A model generated the notes under the pieces. It did not search any database and was not told the origin of the DNA. It was given only the letters and a program-made list of their open reading frames with translations. This document shows, piece after piece, positions 50,582-58,998 of a stretch of 60,229 nt of DNA; position 1 is the stretch's first letter, and every line of letters begins with the position of its first letter. The stretch is from Pseudomonadota bacterium (GTDB lineage Bacteria > Desulfobacterota > Binatia > Binatales > Binataceae). The position numbers and the translations under genes are program-made. Location: contig JAJPKP010000079.1 of NCBI GenBank assembly GCA_021323675.1, positions 1 through 60,229 on the forward strand, in the 5' to 3' direction.

Positions 50582-51376
50582 CTACTCTCGCGCAAATCCC
50601 ACGAAGCTCATCTGCAATCCGGTCGTTGCTCCTCCCGCCGCGCGGCGCGAAAAGAATTGGTCGCTCGCGCATCTCGTGCATTGGCCGACGCAATCAATCG
50701 CGTCAGGCGAAAGGCCGCAGACGATCAATTGGTCGCGGACGATCGCCCGCAGGTTCAAATTCGCCTTGCCCGGCCGCCCCGCGCGAGCGTGATCTCTGGC
50801 GGACGGAATTTCCCTGATAAAACGATCCGCCAGGTCGGCGTCGACTTCGAAGCAGCATGGGCCGATCGAAGGTCCCAGCGCGGCATTGATTTCATCGGGC
50901 CTTGCGCCCGCCTGCGTCATCGCCCGCACTCCGTTCGATGCGATACCGGCGATCACTCCACGCCAACCGGCGTGAAGAGCGCAAGCGATGCGCCGGCCGG
51001 ACGCGACCATCAGAACCGGCACGCAATCGGCCGTAAAAATTCCCAGCACAATTCCCGGGTCAGTCGTAATCATCCCGTCCGCCGCCGGCCGCTCCTCCAC
51101 GTTGGCCCGCGTGACCCATCGAACCTCGTTTCCATGCACCTGGTTCACACGAGCCACTTGAATGCCGTCCGGAAGCGCCGCGCGAAGCCGTCGCCAGTTC
51201 GCGCTCACGTCGCCGGGATCGTCGCCGACGAATTGCGAGAGATTCAGCGATGCGAAGGCGCCGCGGCTTTGCCCCCTGAGACGCCCGAGAAATCCATGGA
51301 CGACACCCGGATGCCGCCATACGCGAAGCATGGGCGGATCGGTTGTCGAAAAACGGATCTGATGCAGGCTGGGCAC
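50582..51376 (-). CDS. pgeF: peptidoglycan editing factor PgeF (multicopper polyphenol oxidase/YfiH family)
   Basis: A 264-residue YfiH/laccase-domain protein. Family landmarks are N-Q-V-H-G-N (about residue 80), A-D-C-V-P-V near 117, H-A-G-W-R-G near 135, and G-P-C-C-F-E-V near 172; the His and Cys residues form a metal site. In E. coli the protein removes wrongly made muropeptide precursors; purine nucleosidase/laccase-like activity is also reported for relatives. It heads a minus-strand operon. It is divergent from the small gene before uvrA. Confidence 0.9.
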   Translation of the reverse strand: MPSLHQIRFSTTDPPMLRVWRHPGVVHGFLGRLRGQSRGAFASLNLSQFVGDDPGDVSANWRRLRAALPDGIQVARVNQVHGNEVRWVTRANVEERPAADGMITTDPGIVLGIFTADCVPVLMVASGRRIACALHAGWRGVIAGIASNGVRAMTQAGARPDEINAALGPSIGPCCFEVDADLADRFIREIPSARDHARAGRPGKANLNLRAIVRDQLIVCGLSPDAIDCVGQCTRCASDQFFSRRAAGGATTGLQMSFVGFARE

Positions 51377-51446
51377 GATAGGTTGTTCGCGCGAAAGAGG
51401 ATAACCTATAATTTTGTCCTTTGGAATTTGCTCCGGTGGAGCGCCT

Positions 51447-51668
51447 ATGAACGGTTATCAATACCTGGTTGCGCGAAATCGAATGATGCAGCAATTGGAA
51501 GATCGATTGCGCCAACTCGTTCATCTTCCGCACGCGGAACGTGAAACCAGAGAACGGGCGCTTCGCGCGGAATTCGATGTACGGCTGCGCGAGCTTTATG
51601 GGCAAGTTTCTGACGAGTATCCCGGCGAGCGCAGGAAAAAGGCCCGTCCACTCTCCGATCCCAGGTAA
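51447..51668 (+). CDS. small acidic/basic helical protein of unknown function
   Basis: A 73-residue protein beginning M-N-G-Y-Q-Y-L-V at ATG 51447, behind a GGTGGAG sequence. Residues about 10-50 are predicted to be one long charged helix (M-M-Q-Q-L-E-D-R-L-R-Q-L, E-R-A-L-R-A-E-F-D-V-R-L), ending in a basic tail. No known domain. The gene lies 15 bases before the uvrA-like start on the same strand. Confidence 0.5.
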   Translation: MNGYQYLVARNRMMQQLEDRLRQLVHLPHAERETRERALRAEFDVRLRELYGQVSDEYPGERRKKARPLSDPR

Positions 51669-51683
51669 ACGCCGGGCATCTGC

Positions 51684-54566
51684 TTGGACCGCTCAATCAG
51701 CATCCGCGGAGCGCGCACTCACAACCTCGCGAACCTGTCGCTCGACCTTCCGCATCAAAAGCTCACCGTAGTCACCGGGGTGTCCGGCTCCGGCAAATCC
51801 AGCCTGGTCTTCGACACGCTCTATGCGGAAGGTCAGCGCCGTTACGTGCAGAGCCTTTCGACCTACGCGCGCCTGTTTCTGGAGCGGATGGACCGGCCGG
51901 ATGTCGACTCGATTTCCGAAATTCCGCCGGCGCTGGCGCTGCGCCAGAAGAACACCATCAAGAACGCCCGCTCGACCGTAGGCACCGTAACTGAAATCAG
52001 CGACTACCTGCGGCTTCTGTTCGCGGCGATCGGAACCACGATATGCCCGCGATGTGGCGGCGAGGTCACGCGCGACACCGTGGCCAGCGCGACGGCCGCG
52101 ATCGTCGCCAATCCAGGAATGTATCTTTTCCTGGCGCCATTCGAGGTTGGATCGCGTTCGGTCGCCGACACTGCCAACTATTTGCTCCAAAACGGGTACC
52201 ATCGAGTCTTCGAACACGACGCTGTTGTAGAGACCGCCGAATTCCTCGAAGGCCAGCCTTCAGCAAATCCCATCATGGTCGTGGTGGATCGGGTGGCGAT
52301 CAATGGTCCCGCGGAAGCGGAACGGACTCGCGAAGCGCTGGAGAAGTCGTTCTATCTCGGCGGCGGCCGCGCCCGAGCTGTGAAGGTCCAGCGCGACAAC
52401 GGCCATCTTTTGCCGACCGCAACTTCCGACTTCGATCGGCAATTCAATTGTTCGGCATGCCGAATCGCCTACCCCGAGCCCGAACCCGCCCTCTTCTCAT
52501 CAAACAGCCCCATCGGCGCATGCCCCGAGTGCGAAGGTTTCGGGCGCACGGTCGAGCTGGATTTGGAAAAGGTCATCCCGAATCCCAACCTCTCCCTGCG
52601 CCAGGGACTAATCGCCACATGGCGCACCCCCGCGTATCGCGAGATGAACGACTGGATGCTCAAGCTCGCGCGACGCCGGAAGATTCGCACCACCGTCTCT
52701 TTTCGCGAGATGAATGCGGAAGAGCGCCGATGGCTTCTCGATGGAGACGACGGGCCGCGCGACGGATGGGATCCGGATCACTGGCCGGGCGTGCGCGGCT
52801 TCTTCAAGTGGCTCGAAGGACGCCGCTACAAGACCCACGTCCGCATCCTGCTTGCTAAGTATCGCCGTTTCGTTCCGTGCCCCACATGCAACGGTTCCAA
52901 GCTCAAGCCGGAGGCGCTCAACGTCCGGATCGACGGCCGGACCATCGCGGATGCCGGACGGATGGCGATTCGCGACCTTGCCGGATGGATCGACGCGCTG
53001 AATGAAAATCGAAAGACGCGGGAACGCGCCGGCGTGATCCTTCGCGAGCTTGCGGCACGCACCGGATACCTGCTCGACGTCGGGCTCGGCTATCTGACCC
53101 TGGAGCGTCAGGCACGCACCCTTTCCGGTGGAGAAGCCCAGCGCATTCATCTCGCAAGCGCTCTCGGATCCCTGCTAATCGGCACCCTGTATGCGCTCGA
53201 CGAACCGACGGTCGGGCTTCACGCCTCGGATGCGCGCCGGCTGCTCGGAGTTTTGAAGCGCCTGCGCGACTTCGGAAACACCGTCGTGGTCGTGGAACAC
53301 GACCCCGCGATGATCGAAGGAGCCGATTTCGTCGTCGAGCTGGGTCCCGGCGGAGGCAGCGAAGGCGGAAAACTGATTCATGCCGGACCGCCGGCGGGCA
53401 CCAGGCTCGCCAGCATGGCGGGCAAGGCCGGAAGGGTTTTGCTGATGCGGGCGATCGCGCACGAGCGGCGTTTCACGCGGCGCGATCCCGCAATTCGCAT
53501 CTTCGGAGCGCGCGAGCATAATCTGCGCAACCTCGACGCCGCGATTCCGCTCGGCCGGATGACCTGCATCACAGGCGTGTCGGGATCGGGCAAATCCACG
53601 CTCGCCGAGGACATCCTCTACAACAACTGGCTCAGGCGCAACGGCGAGGCGGCCGAAGCGGGCGAATGCGACCGGATCGACGGGTTCGAGCAAATCGGCG
53701 AAATCGTGCATATGGGGCAGGAACTGCCGGCGCGCTCGATGCGCTCGAATCCGGCGACCTACTTGAAGATCTACGATGAAATCCGCCGCCTGTTTGCTTC
53801 GTCATCCGAGGCGCGGCGGCAAAAGATTCAGGCCAGGCACTTTTCCTTCAACATCCCGGGCGGAAGATGTGAGCGATGCGCCGGTACGGGAACCGTTACA
53901 ATCGAGATGCACTTCATGGCCGACCTCGAGGTCAAGTGCGACTCGTGCGACGGACGCCGCTTCCAGAGCGCAATCCTTGCGATTCGCTACAACGGCCTCA
54001 ATATCAACGAGGTCCTCGATCTGACCGTAGACGACGCGCGCATCTTCTTTGCCCAAAACCGCCAAATCGTACGGCGCCTCGATGCGCTCGCGTCGGTCGG
54101 ATTGGGCTACCTGCGGCTCGGCCAGACCACCTCGACCCTTTCCGGCGGCGAAGCGCAGCGGCTAAAGCTCGCGCGCTTCCTGCTCGCGGACCTCGAGCCC
54201 GCGCCCCTCAATGCCAAGGGCAAGAGCCTGCCCCGGATGTTTCTGCTCGACGAGCCGACCACCGGGCTCAGTTCGGCGGATGTGCAGCGCCTGCTGCGGG
54301 TCCTTCTGAAGCTCGTCGCCGATGGCAATACGCTCGTGGTCATCGAGCATAACCTCGAGTTTATCGCGCATGCGGATTACGTTCTGGACCTGGGGCCGGG
54401 CGGCGGCGACGAAGGCGGGCACCTGGTCGCGTCGGGAAGTCCCCTCCGGGTGGCATCGTCGGAGAAATCGGTCACCGGACGCGAGCTGCGCCGCCTTTTC
54501 GGATTGCCCATCAATGCGACCCGGAGAGCGGTGAAATCCGCCGTGCGCATCGCGGCGCAGGCCTGA
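51684..54566 (+). CDS. uvrA: UvrA-type excinuclease ATPase, divergent
   Basis: A 960-residue protein with the UvrA order: Walker A in T-G-V-S-G-S-G-K-S (about residues 30-38), a zinc finger with C-S-A-C and A-C-P-E-C-E-G-F-G, ABC signature L-S-G-G-E-A-Q-R (twice, about 480 and 830), a second Walker A (T-G-V-S-G-S-G-K-S, near 631) and a second zinc finger (G-G-R-C-E-R-C-A-G-T-G). UvrA senses damage and loads UvrB. The usual D-Q-S-P-I-G-R-T-P-R-S-N-P-A-T-Y is changed to G-Q-E-L-P-A-R-S-M-R-S-N-P-A-T-Y, so it may be a paralogue. The start is TTG at 51684. Confidence 0.85.
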   Translation: MDRSISIRGARTHNLANLSLDLPHQKLTVVTGVSGSGKSSLVFDTLYAEGQRRYVQSLSTYARLFLERMDRPDVDSISEIPPALALRQKNTIKNARSTVGTVTEISDYLRLLFAAIGTTICPRCGGEVTRDTVASATAAIVANPGMYLFLAPFEVGSRSVADTANYLLQNGYHRVFEHDAVVETAEFLEGQPSANPIMVVVDRVAINGPAEAERTREALEKSFYLGGGRARAVKVQRDNGHLLPTATSDFDRQFNCSACRIAYPEPEPALFSSNSPIGACPECEGFGRTVELDLEKVIPNPNLSLRQGLIATWRTPAYREMNDWMLKLARRRKIRTTVSFREMNAEERRWLLDGDDGPRDGWDPDHWPGVRGFFKWLEGRRYKTHVRILLAKYRRFVPCPTCNGSKLKPEALNVRIDGRTIADAGRMAIRDLAGWIDALNENRKTRERAGVILRELAARTGYLLDVGLGYLTLERQARTLSGGEAQRIHLASALGSLLIGTLYALDEPTVGLHASDARRLLGVLKRLRDFGNTVVVVEHDPAMIEGADFVVELGPGGGSEGGKLIHAGPPAGTRLASMAGKAGRVLLMRAIAHERRFTRRDPAIRIFGAREHNLRNLDAAIPLGRMTCITGVSGSGKSTLAEDILYNNWLRRNGEAAEAGECDRIDGFEQIGEIVHMGQELPARSMRSNPATYLKIYDEIRRLFASSSEARRQKIQARHFSFNIPGGRCERCAGTGTVTIEMHFMADLEVKCDSCDGRRFQSAILAIRYNGLNINEVLDLTVDDARIFFAQNRQIVRRLDALASVGLGYLRLGQTTSTLSGGEAQRLKLARFLLADLEPAPLNAKGKSLPRMFLLDEPTTGLSSADVQRLLRVLLKLVADGNTLVVIEHNLEFIAHADYVLDLGPGGGDEGGHLVASGSPLRVASSEKSVTGRELRRLFGLPINATRRAVKSAVRIAAQA

Positions 54567-54669
54567 AAGGAGTCCCTTGCGGGGCCGGGGAATCCGATGA
54601 ACCCGGTGTTCGCGGGATGCTATGCTGCGGGACCGGGTGCCTGAGCCGCCCCGACTGGATAAAATACCG

Positions 54670-54855
54670 ATGACCGTTCCCGAATCCTTCAAATCGCAAC
54701 GCGGAGCAGTTCGGCTCGGACTCGCCGATATTCTGATAGCGCTGATCCTCCTGGGCGTGTTGCTGTTCGTGTCTTATCTTCAGTTCCCGGCCTATCGACA
54801 ATCCGCGTCTCCGCCCCCATCACCCTCCGGCGGGGCGACCGCAAAACCCAAATAA
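54670..54855 (+). CDS. small single-pass membrane protein, unknown
   Basis: A 61-residue frame from ATG 54670 with one hydrophobic helix (I-L-I-A-L-I-L-L-G-V-L-L-F-V-S-Y, about 19-36) and a Pro/Ser-rich C-terminal tail. A Shine-Dalgarno is weak. An earlier start at 54622 would add 16 polar residues. It ends two bases before the pseudouridine synthase start, so it may be cotranscribed. The family is not recognised. Confidence 0.45.
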   Translation: MTVPESFKSQRGAVRLGLADILIALILLGVLLFVSYLQFPAYRQSASPPPSPSGGATAKPK

Positions 54856-54857
54856 CC

Positions 54858-55754
54858 GTGGTCAAAGAGCGGGGCGAACGGCTCGATCGCTACCTGGTGC
54901 GCGCGGGGCTCGCATCTTCGCGACGAGCGGCGCAGGAACTGATCGCCGCGGGCATGGTGCGGGTCAATGGCGTGCGCCTGCGAAAAGCGGCAATCGTGGC
55001 CTCGCACGACCGGATCGAGATCGTCCGCCAGGTGCGCGCCGAGTCGATCGAACCGAACCAGGATCTGAAGATTGAAATATTGTATGCCGACGACGCATTA
55101 ATCGTCGCAAACAAACCCGGGCTGATGCCCTGTCATCCGTTGCGCGCGGGCGAACGCGACACCGTCATGAATGCCATCGTGGCGCGCTTCCCCGAGACCG
55201 CCGAGATCGGCGACCGGCGGCGTGAAGGCGGCCTGATCCATCGGCTGGACAACGGCACCTCGGGGGCGCTCTTAATCGCGAGAACGCAGCCCTCGTTCGG
55301 ATTGTTGCGAGATGCCCTGAAGGCGGGAAAGGTCGCACGCACTTACGAGGCTCTGGTGAACGGCATCCTGGAGTCTCCGGCCGAATTGAGTTCGCCGATT
55401 GCGCATCATCCCGTTAACCCCCGAAAAATGGCGCTCGGTGAAAGCCAAACTCAGAGGCGCAAGCGAGCGGGCAGACCCGCCGTCACGAGAATCGAACCAA
55501 TCCGACGGCTGGGATCAGTGACTTTGGTTCGCGCTATTCCCCTCACCGGCAGTCGCCATCAGATTCGTCTGCATCTGGCGAGCGCGGGATTCCCGATCGT
55601 CGGCGATTCTCTCTACGGCGCGCCGCCGACCAAGGCGCTGCCCGAAGGGCGCTTCTGGCTGCATCTGCGCGAGATCGAATTGGATTCGCCCGCCAGCGCG
55701 CACATCAAAGTGAAGGCGCCCGTTCCTACCGAATTGGCGCGCCTTATTCGCTGA
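54858..55754 (+). CDS. RluA-family pseudouridine synthase with S4 domain
   Basis: A 298-residue RNA-modifying enzyme. An S4 RNA-binding domain (L-D-R-Y-L-V-R-A-G-L-A-S-S-R-R-A-A, about 9-25) precedes the catalytic domain, whose H-R-L-D-N-G-T-S-G near 129 carries the essential Asp. The end of the catalytic region has G-S-R-H-Q-I-R-L-H-L-A. It makes pseudouridine in ribosomal RNA or tRNA; which base cannot be told (RluD-like or RluC-like). The start is GTG 54858. Confidence 0.9.
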   Translation: MVKERGERLDRYLVRAGLASSRRAAQELIAAGMVRVNGVRLRKAAIVASHDRIEIVRQVRAESIEPNQDLKIEILYADDALIVANKPGLMPCHPLRAGERDTVMNAIVARFPETAEIGDRRREGGLIHRLDNGTSGALLIARTQPSFGLLRDALKAGKVARTYEALVNGILESPAELSSPIAHHPVNPRKMALGESQTQRRKRAGRPAVTRIEPIRRLGSVTLVRAIPLTGSRHQIRLHLASAGFPIVGDSLYGAPPTKALPEGRFWLHLREIELDSPASAHIKVKAPVPTELARLIR

Positions 55755-55760
55755 CCGCAA

Positions 55761-56354
55761 TCAATCACACGAACATCGCGAGCATTCGGAGGCGATGACC
55801 TGCTGGCGAATCGCCGAAGCGGGCGGATGGTTGATGACAGGCGGCGGAACCTGAATCGTGACCGGCAATGATCCGGGAGGCGCCGAATAGAGCGTCCCGG
55901 GCACCCTGGAAACCGGCTGAGTGATTTGGCTAATCAACGATCCCGGCGGAGCAATGGACGGCGATTCGGCATTGGCGGCTATCAAGTACCGCGTGCAGGA
56001 CGTGGGCGCTTGTTGCTGCGCGATGAGAAGGCTCGCGGCCTGCACCTGTCCGATCCACGAAGTCGCGAAACCCGGCCCATTGCAGGCGCAGCGAAATACC
56101 TGCGTGGCGGAAGGCGTTGGAGTCGGCGAGAGCACGGGATGAGGCGCGGCGAGAAGCTGAGGGAGCGCGCCAATCGTAGCGAACGGCTGCGGCTGTCCGG
56201 GCGCCGCCGGCAATGTGATTACTGGCACGGACGGCCCGGCCGCGGGAGCGGCCGCCTGACCGAAAGCAGGCGTTGCGTATCTTGACTCCTTGAGAGCCAG
56301 CAGAAAAAAGGAAGCGAGGAGAATCCAGACGGCCGATATTCGTGCAGCACGCAT
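55761..56354 (-). CDS. exported Pro/Ala-rich cysteine protein, unknown
   Basis: A 197-residue protein with an apparent signal peptide (A-V-W-I-L-L-A-S-F-F-L-L-A-L, cut near residue 33). The mature part is rich in Pro and Ala, with a Cys pair C-A-C-N near 90, C near 120, and a C-terminal E-C-S-R-C-S-C-D. The Cys-rich end is like a metal or disulfide knuckle. Divergent from the TolC gene, 211 bp apart. No family recognised; codon pattern and signal sequence argue for a real gene. Confidence 0.5.
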   Translation of the reverse strand: MRAARISAVWILLASFFLLALKESRYATPAFGQAAAPAAGPSVPVITLPAAPGQPQPFATIGALPQLLAAPHPVLSPTPTPSATQVFRCACNGPGFATSWIGQVQAASLLIAQQQAPTSCTRYLIAANAESPSIAPPGSLISQITQPVSRVPGTLYSAPPGSLPVTIQVPPPVINHPPASAIRQQVIASECSRCSCD

Positions 56355-56422
56355 TCGCTCTCACCATTCGGCCGCGTCGCTGCGTCGCGCCAGCGGCGCG
56401 AGACAACGGCATCGGCCTTGGA

Positions 56423-56428
56423 TATAAT
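56423..56428 (+). promoter_or_regulatory. possible -10 element for the TolC-type gene
   Basis: A perfect TATAAT lies in the 211-bp divergent gap, about 140 bases before the TolC ATG. The base content upstream gives no strong -35 match, so it is a candidate only. Confidence 0.3.
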
Positions 56429-56565
56429 CGCGACCCGATTGACCCGGCGCAAGCGTCTAGCGGGTTAGCCGGGGGGATTTTTGTTCGATTCGTTCGAAGG
56501 GCTGGCAAGCGGTGGCGGACGGTTTCAGGCAGCATCCGCGCGCATAGTGACAAGGAGCTCCGAAG

Positions 56566-58467
56566 ATGGTGTGCAAGAAATACGTTTGGCCTGCGCTCAT
56601 GTTTGTTCTGATGACGCTGGGCACAACGTCGCCGGCGATAGCGCAGGACAGCAGTGACTCCCTGAAAGTAACCGGTTCGTTACCAAAGACTCCCCTGCCG
56701 CCTCCCGCGACCAGCGGCCGCATCCAATTGAACGCAAGTCCAATCGGCCCGCAAACGACCCCGCCGGTCAACGTTCCCAACGCGGCCACGGTGCCGTTCG
56801 AGCACAACGACTCGGTAATATCGCTGCCGCGAATCTTCGCGCGGCAATGGTCGCTGACCAGCGAGGTTCCGCCGGAGAGCTTGATCAGCGAGCGCTACAT
56901 CAGAAGCGCCGACCAACAGGCGCGCGCCTTGTCGCTAAAGGAAGCGATTTACATCGCCCTGCGCAACAATCCGAATGTTCAAGCGGCGCTGATGAACCCC
57001 ATCGCGGCGGTCGAGACCATACGGGTCGCCAACGGCGCCTTCGACCCCAACCTCACCTCGCAGATCGACGTGTTCAAAACGGTAACACCTACGACCTCGA
57101 TTCTGGCCACCGGAGGCGCCACGGACACGGTCGCGAAGCAGTACGACTGGAACTTCGGCATCAACAAGGTGTCGTCATACACGAACGGGACGGTTGGCCT
57201 TGCGTTTAACAACAACCGGCAGGCGTCGAATTCACTCTTTTCCGGCGTCAACCCCGCGTACAACCCGAGCCTGACTCTTTCGCTCAATCAACCCTTGCTG
57301 CAGAGCTTCGGATGGCGGTTCGCCACGATTAACGTCCGTATCGCCGAATCGGGGCAAAAGCAGCAGCAGTGGAACTATGGCCAGACTCTTCAGGATTTTG
57401 TTCAGCGAATCGGCAACGAATACTGGAATGTGGTTTTGAACGAAGAACTCCTCGAGGTGGCAAGAGCCGCACTCCGCTTCAATATCGAGCTGGTGCGTGA
57501 AAACACCATATCCGTGAAGGTCGGAACCCTCGCGCCGCTCGATCTTCAGGAAGCGCAATCCGCGGAAGCCACGGCGGAAGCCAATGTCTATACTGCCGAA
57601 GCTCAGCTAAAGAACGCGCGCGCGCAACTCCGCCAGGATGTGATGCTGAATCCGCAAGGCACGTTCGTCCCAGAGGAAGTCGAGCCCGCGACTCGCCCCA
57701 ATCCTCAGGAGCAGGTTGCTGAAAGCGAAGAGCAGGCCCTGGAACTGGCGGTTCAGTATCGCCCATCGCTTGCGGGAATGCGCGAGGCGATCCGCAACGC
57801 TCTGCTGCAGGTGAAGTTCTCGGAAAACCAGAGCCTGCCGCAACTGAACCTAGGCACTCAAATCGGTCTGAGTTCTACCGCAGGCACCACTCCCTGCCTC
57901 AGCGGGTTTGGTTCGAGTCCGACCAATTGCACAACCTCGACCGGCACATCGGGTTTCAAGCTTCCGTTCGGAGGAATCTACGGCGATGCGCTGAATCGGC
58001 TGTGGGGATTCAGCTTCTACAACTATGCCGCTGTGCTGTCCTTTCAGATGCCGCTGGACAACGCGGTCGCGCGGGCGCAACTCGCGCAGGCCCGCGTCCT
58101 GTACGAACAATCGCGGATGCAGTATCGGGCCGCGCTCTCACAAGCGGTGGCTGACGTGGAAACCGCTATCGCCGACCTCTATGCGGACGTGAAACGGGCG
58201 CAGGCCACGGCTCAGGCAACCTACTACGCGCGCCAGGCTCTGCACGACGAGGAAGTGCGCTTCCGGGTCGGGATGGCCACCACGCACGACCTGCTCCAGT
58301 TCCAGGAAGAAGAAGTGCAGGCGGAGGGTAACCAGGTCCAGGCGGAGGTTGATCTCGAAAACGCGCGGCTCGCGCTGTGGCACGCGGAAGGCACGCTGCT
58401 ACAAGCATTCCAGATCGATTTCGAGCTGCAGAATCCGAACGAGACGCCGTGGTACGCGACGTTTTAG
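56566..58467 (+). CDS. TolC-family outer membrane efflux protein
   Basis: A 633-residue outer-membrane channel. The signal peptide (M-F-V-L-M-T-L-G-T-T-S-P-A-I-A-Q) is followed by a long Pro-rich part and the TolC domain with two outer membrane efflux repeats (about 130-350 and 380-610), each made of long helices with A-L-R-N-N-P-N-V-Q-A at the start and repeated L-x-x-A-R-A-Q. It is longer than E. coli TolC (about 490) because of N-terminal and central inserts. It would act with an inner-membrane efflux pump and adaptor; none is in the window. Confidence 0.88.
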   Translation: MVCKKYVWPALMFVLMTLGTTSPAIAQDSSDSLKVTGSLPKTPLPPPATSGRIQLNASPIGPQTTPPVNVPNAATVPFEHNDSVISLPRIFARQWSLTSEVPPESLISERYIRSADQQARALSLKEAIYIALRNNPNVQAALMNPIAAVETIRVANGAFDPNLTSQIDVFKTVTPTTSILATGGATDTVAKQYDWNFGINKVSSYTNGTVGLAFNNNRQASNSLFSGVNPAYNPSLTLSLNQPLLQSFGWRFATINVRIAESGQKQQQWNYGQTLQDFVQRIGNEYWNVVLNEELLEVARAALRFNIELVRENTISVKVGTLAPLDLQEAQSAEATAEANVYTAEAQLKNARAQLRQDVMLNPQGTFVPEEVEPATRPNPQEQVAESEEQALELAVQYRPSLAGMREAIRNALLQVKFSENQSLPQLNLGTQIGLSSTAGTTPCLSGFGSSPTNCTTSTGTSGFKLPFGGIYGDALNRLWGFSFYNYAAVLSFQMPLDNAVARAQLAQARVLYEQSRMQYRAALSQAVADVETAIADLYADVKRAQATAQATYYARQALHDEEVRFRVGMATTHDLLQFQEEEVQAEGNQVQAEVDLENARLALWHAEGTLLQAFQIDFELQNPNETPWYATF

Positions 58468-58485
58468 CGGCCCGGCTCTGAGAAA

Positions 58486-58531
58486 GTTGCGCCGATTTAC
58501 ACGGACTGGCGATCCGTGGAATCGGCGCAAC
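58486..58531. terminator. bidirectional terminator hairpin between TolC and SnoaL-like genes
   Basis: GTTGCGCCGATT (58486-58497) and AATCGGCGCAAC (58520-58531) form a perfect 12-bp stem; inside it CACGGA and TCCGTG also pair. It lies between convergent stop codons. No T run follows. Confidence 0.65.
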
Positions 58532-58548
58532 AGCTCACTGCGGATTAT

Positions 58549-58959
58549 TTAGTCGTGGCCGTCCAGCGACACTTTGCGGCTGGCGAAGCACCATCGGCCG
58601 TTCACCTTGCGCAAGCTGTCCTTGTAGCGGCCGACGGCGGACTGCTGAATCCGCCCTTCCTTGCAGTGGTAGTAGGCCAGGTAGCAGCTGCCCGCTCCCG
58701 CATCGCCCTCGAGCTTGAAGTACACATTCGTGATCACGTGCAGGACCTGCGCTCCGCCAAGTGATTCGCGATATATTCTCGTGAACTTCCGCAGCCCCTC
58801 CTGGCCGGCGTGCCGGCCAAATCGGGTGCTCTCGAACACGCCGTCTTCCGTGAAGCACTGAAGCCAGTCGTCGTAGTCGCCGTTGTCGATTGCCGCGGCG
58901 TAACGGGCATAGAGTTCGTGGACGTCCAAACGATCCTGAAGGTTGCCAGGTTCAGCCAT
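58549..58959 (-). CDS. SnoaL/NTF2-like polyketide-cyclase fold protein
   Basis: A 136-residue protein with the SnoaL-like NTF2 fold: N-terminal helix D-R-L-D-V-H-E-L-Y-A-R-Y-A-A-A-I-D, the pocket strand W-L-Q-C-F-T-E-D-G-V-F-E, then a middle strand with H-V-I-T-N-V-Y and the end strand G-R-W-C-F-A-S-R-K-V. Members are small enzymes such as dehydratases, isomerases or cyclases, or ligand-binding proteins. It lies 39 bp after the CaiB-type gene, so it probably acts on a related CoA ester or its precursor. Confidence 0.82.
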   Translation of the reverse strand: MAEPGNLQDRLDVHELYARYAAAIDNGDYDDWLQCFTEDGVFESTRFGRHAGQEGLRKFTRIYRESLGGAQVLHVITNVYFKLEGDAGAGSCYLAYYHCKEGRIQQSAVGRYKDSLRKVNGRWCFASRKVSLDGHD

Positions 58960-58998
58960 TGTTAAACTCCCCCGATCCGAATTGTCCCCTCAACCGGA

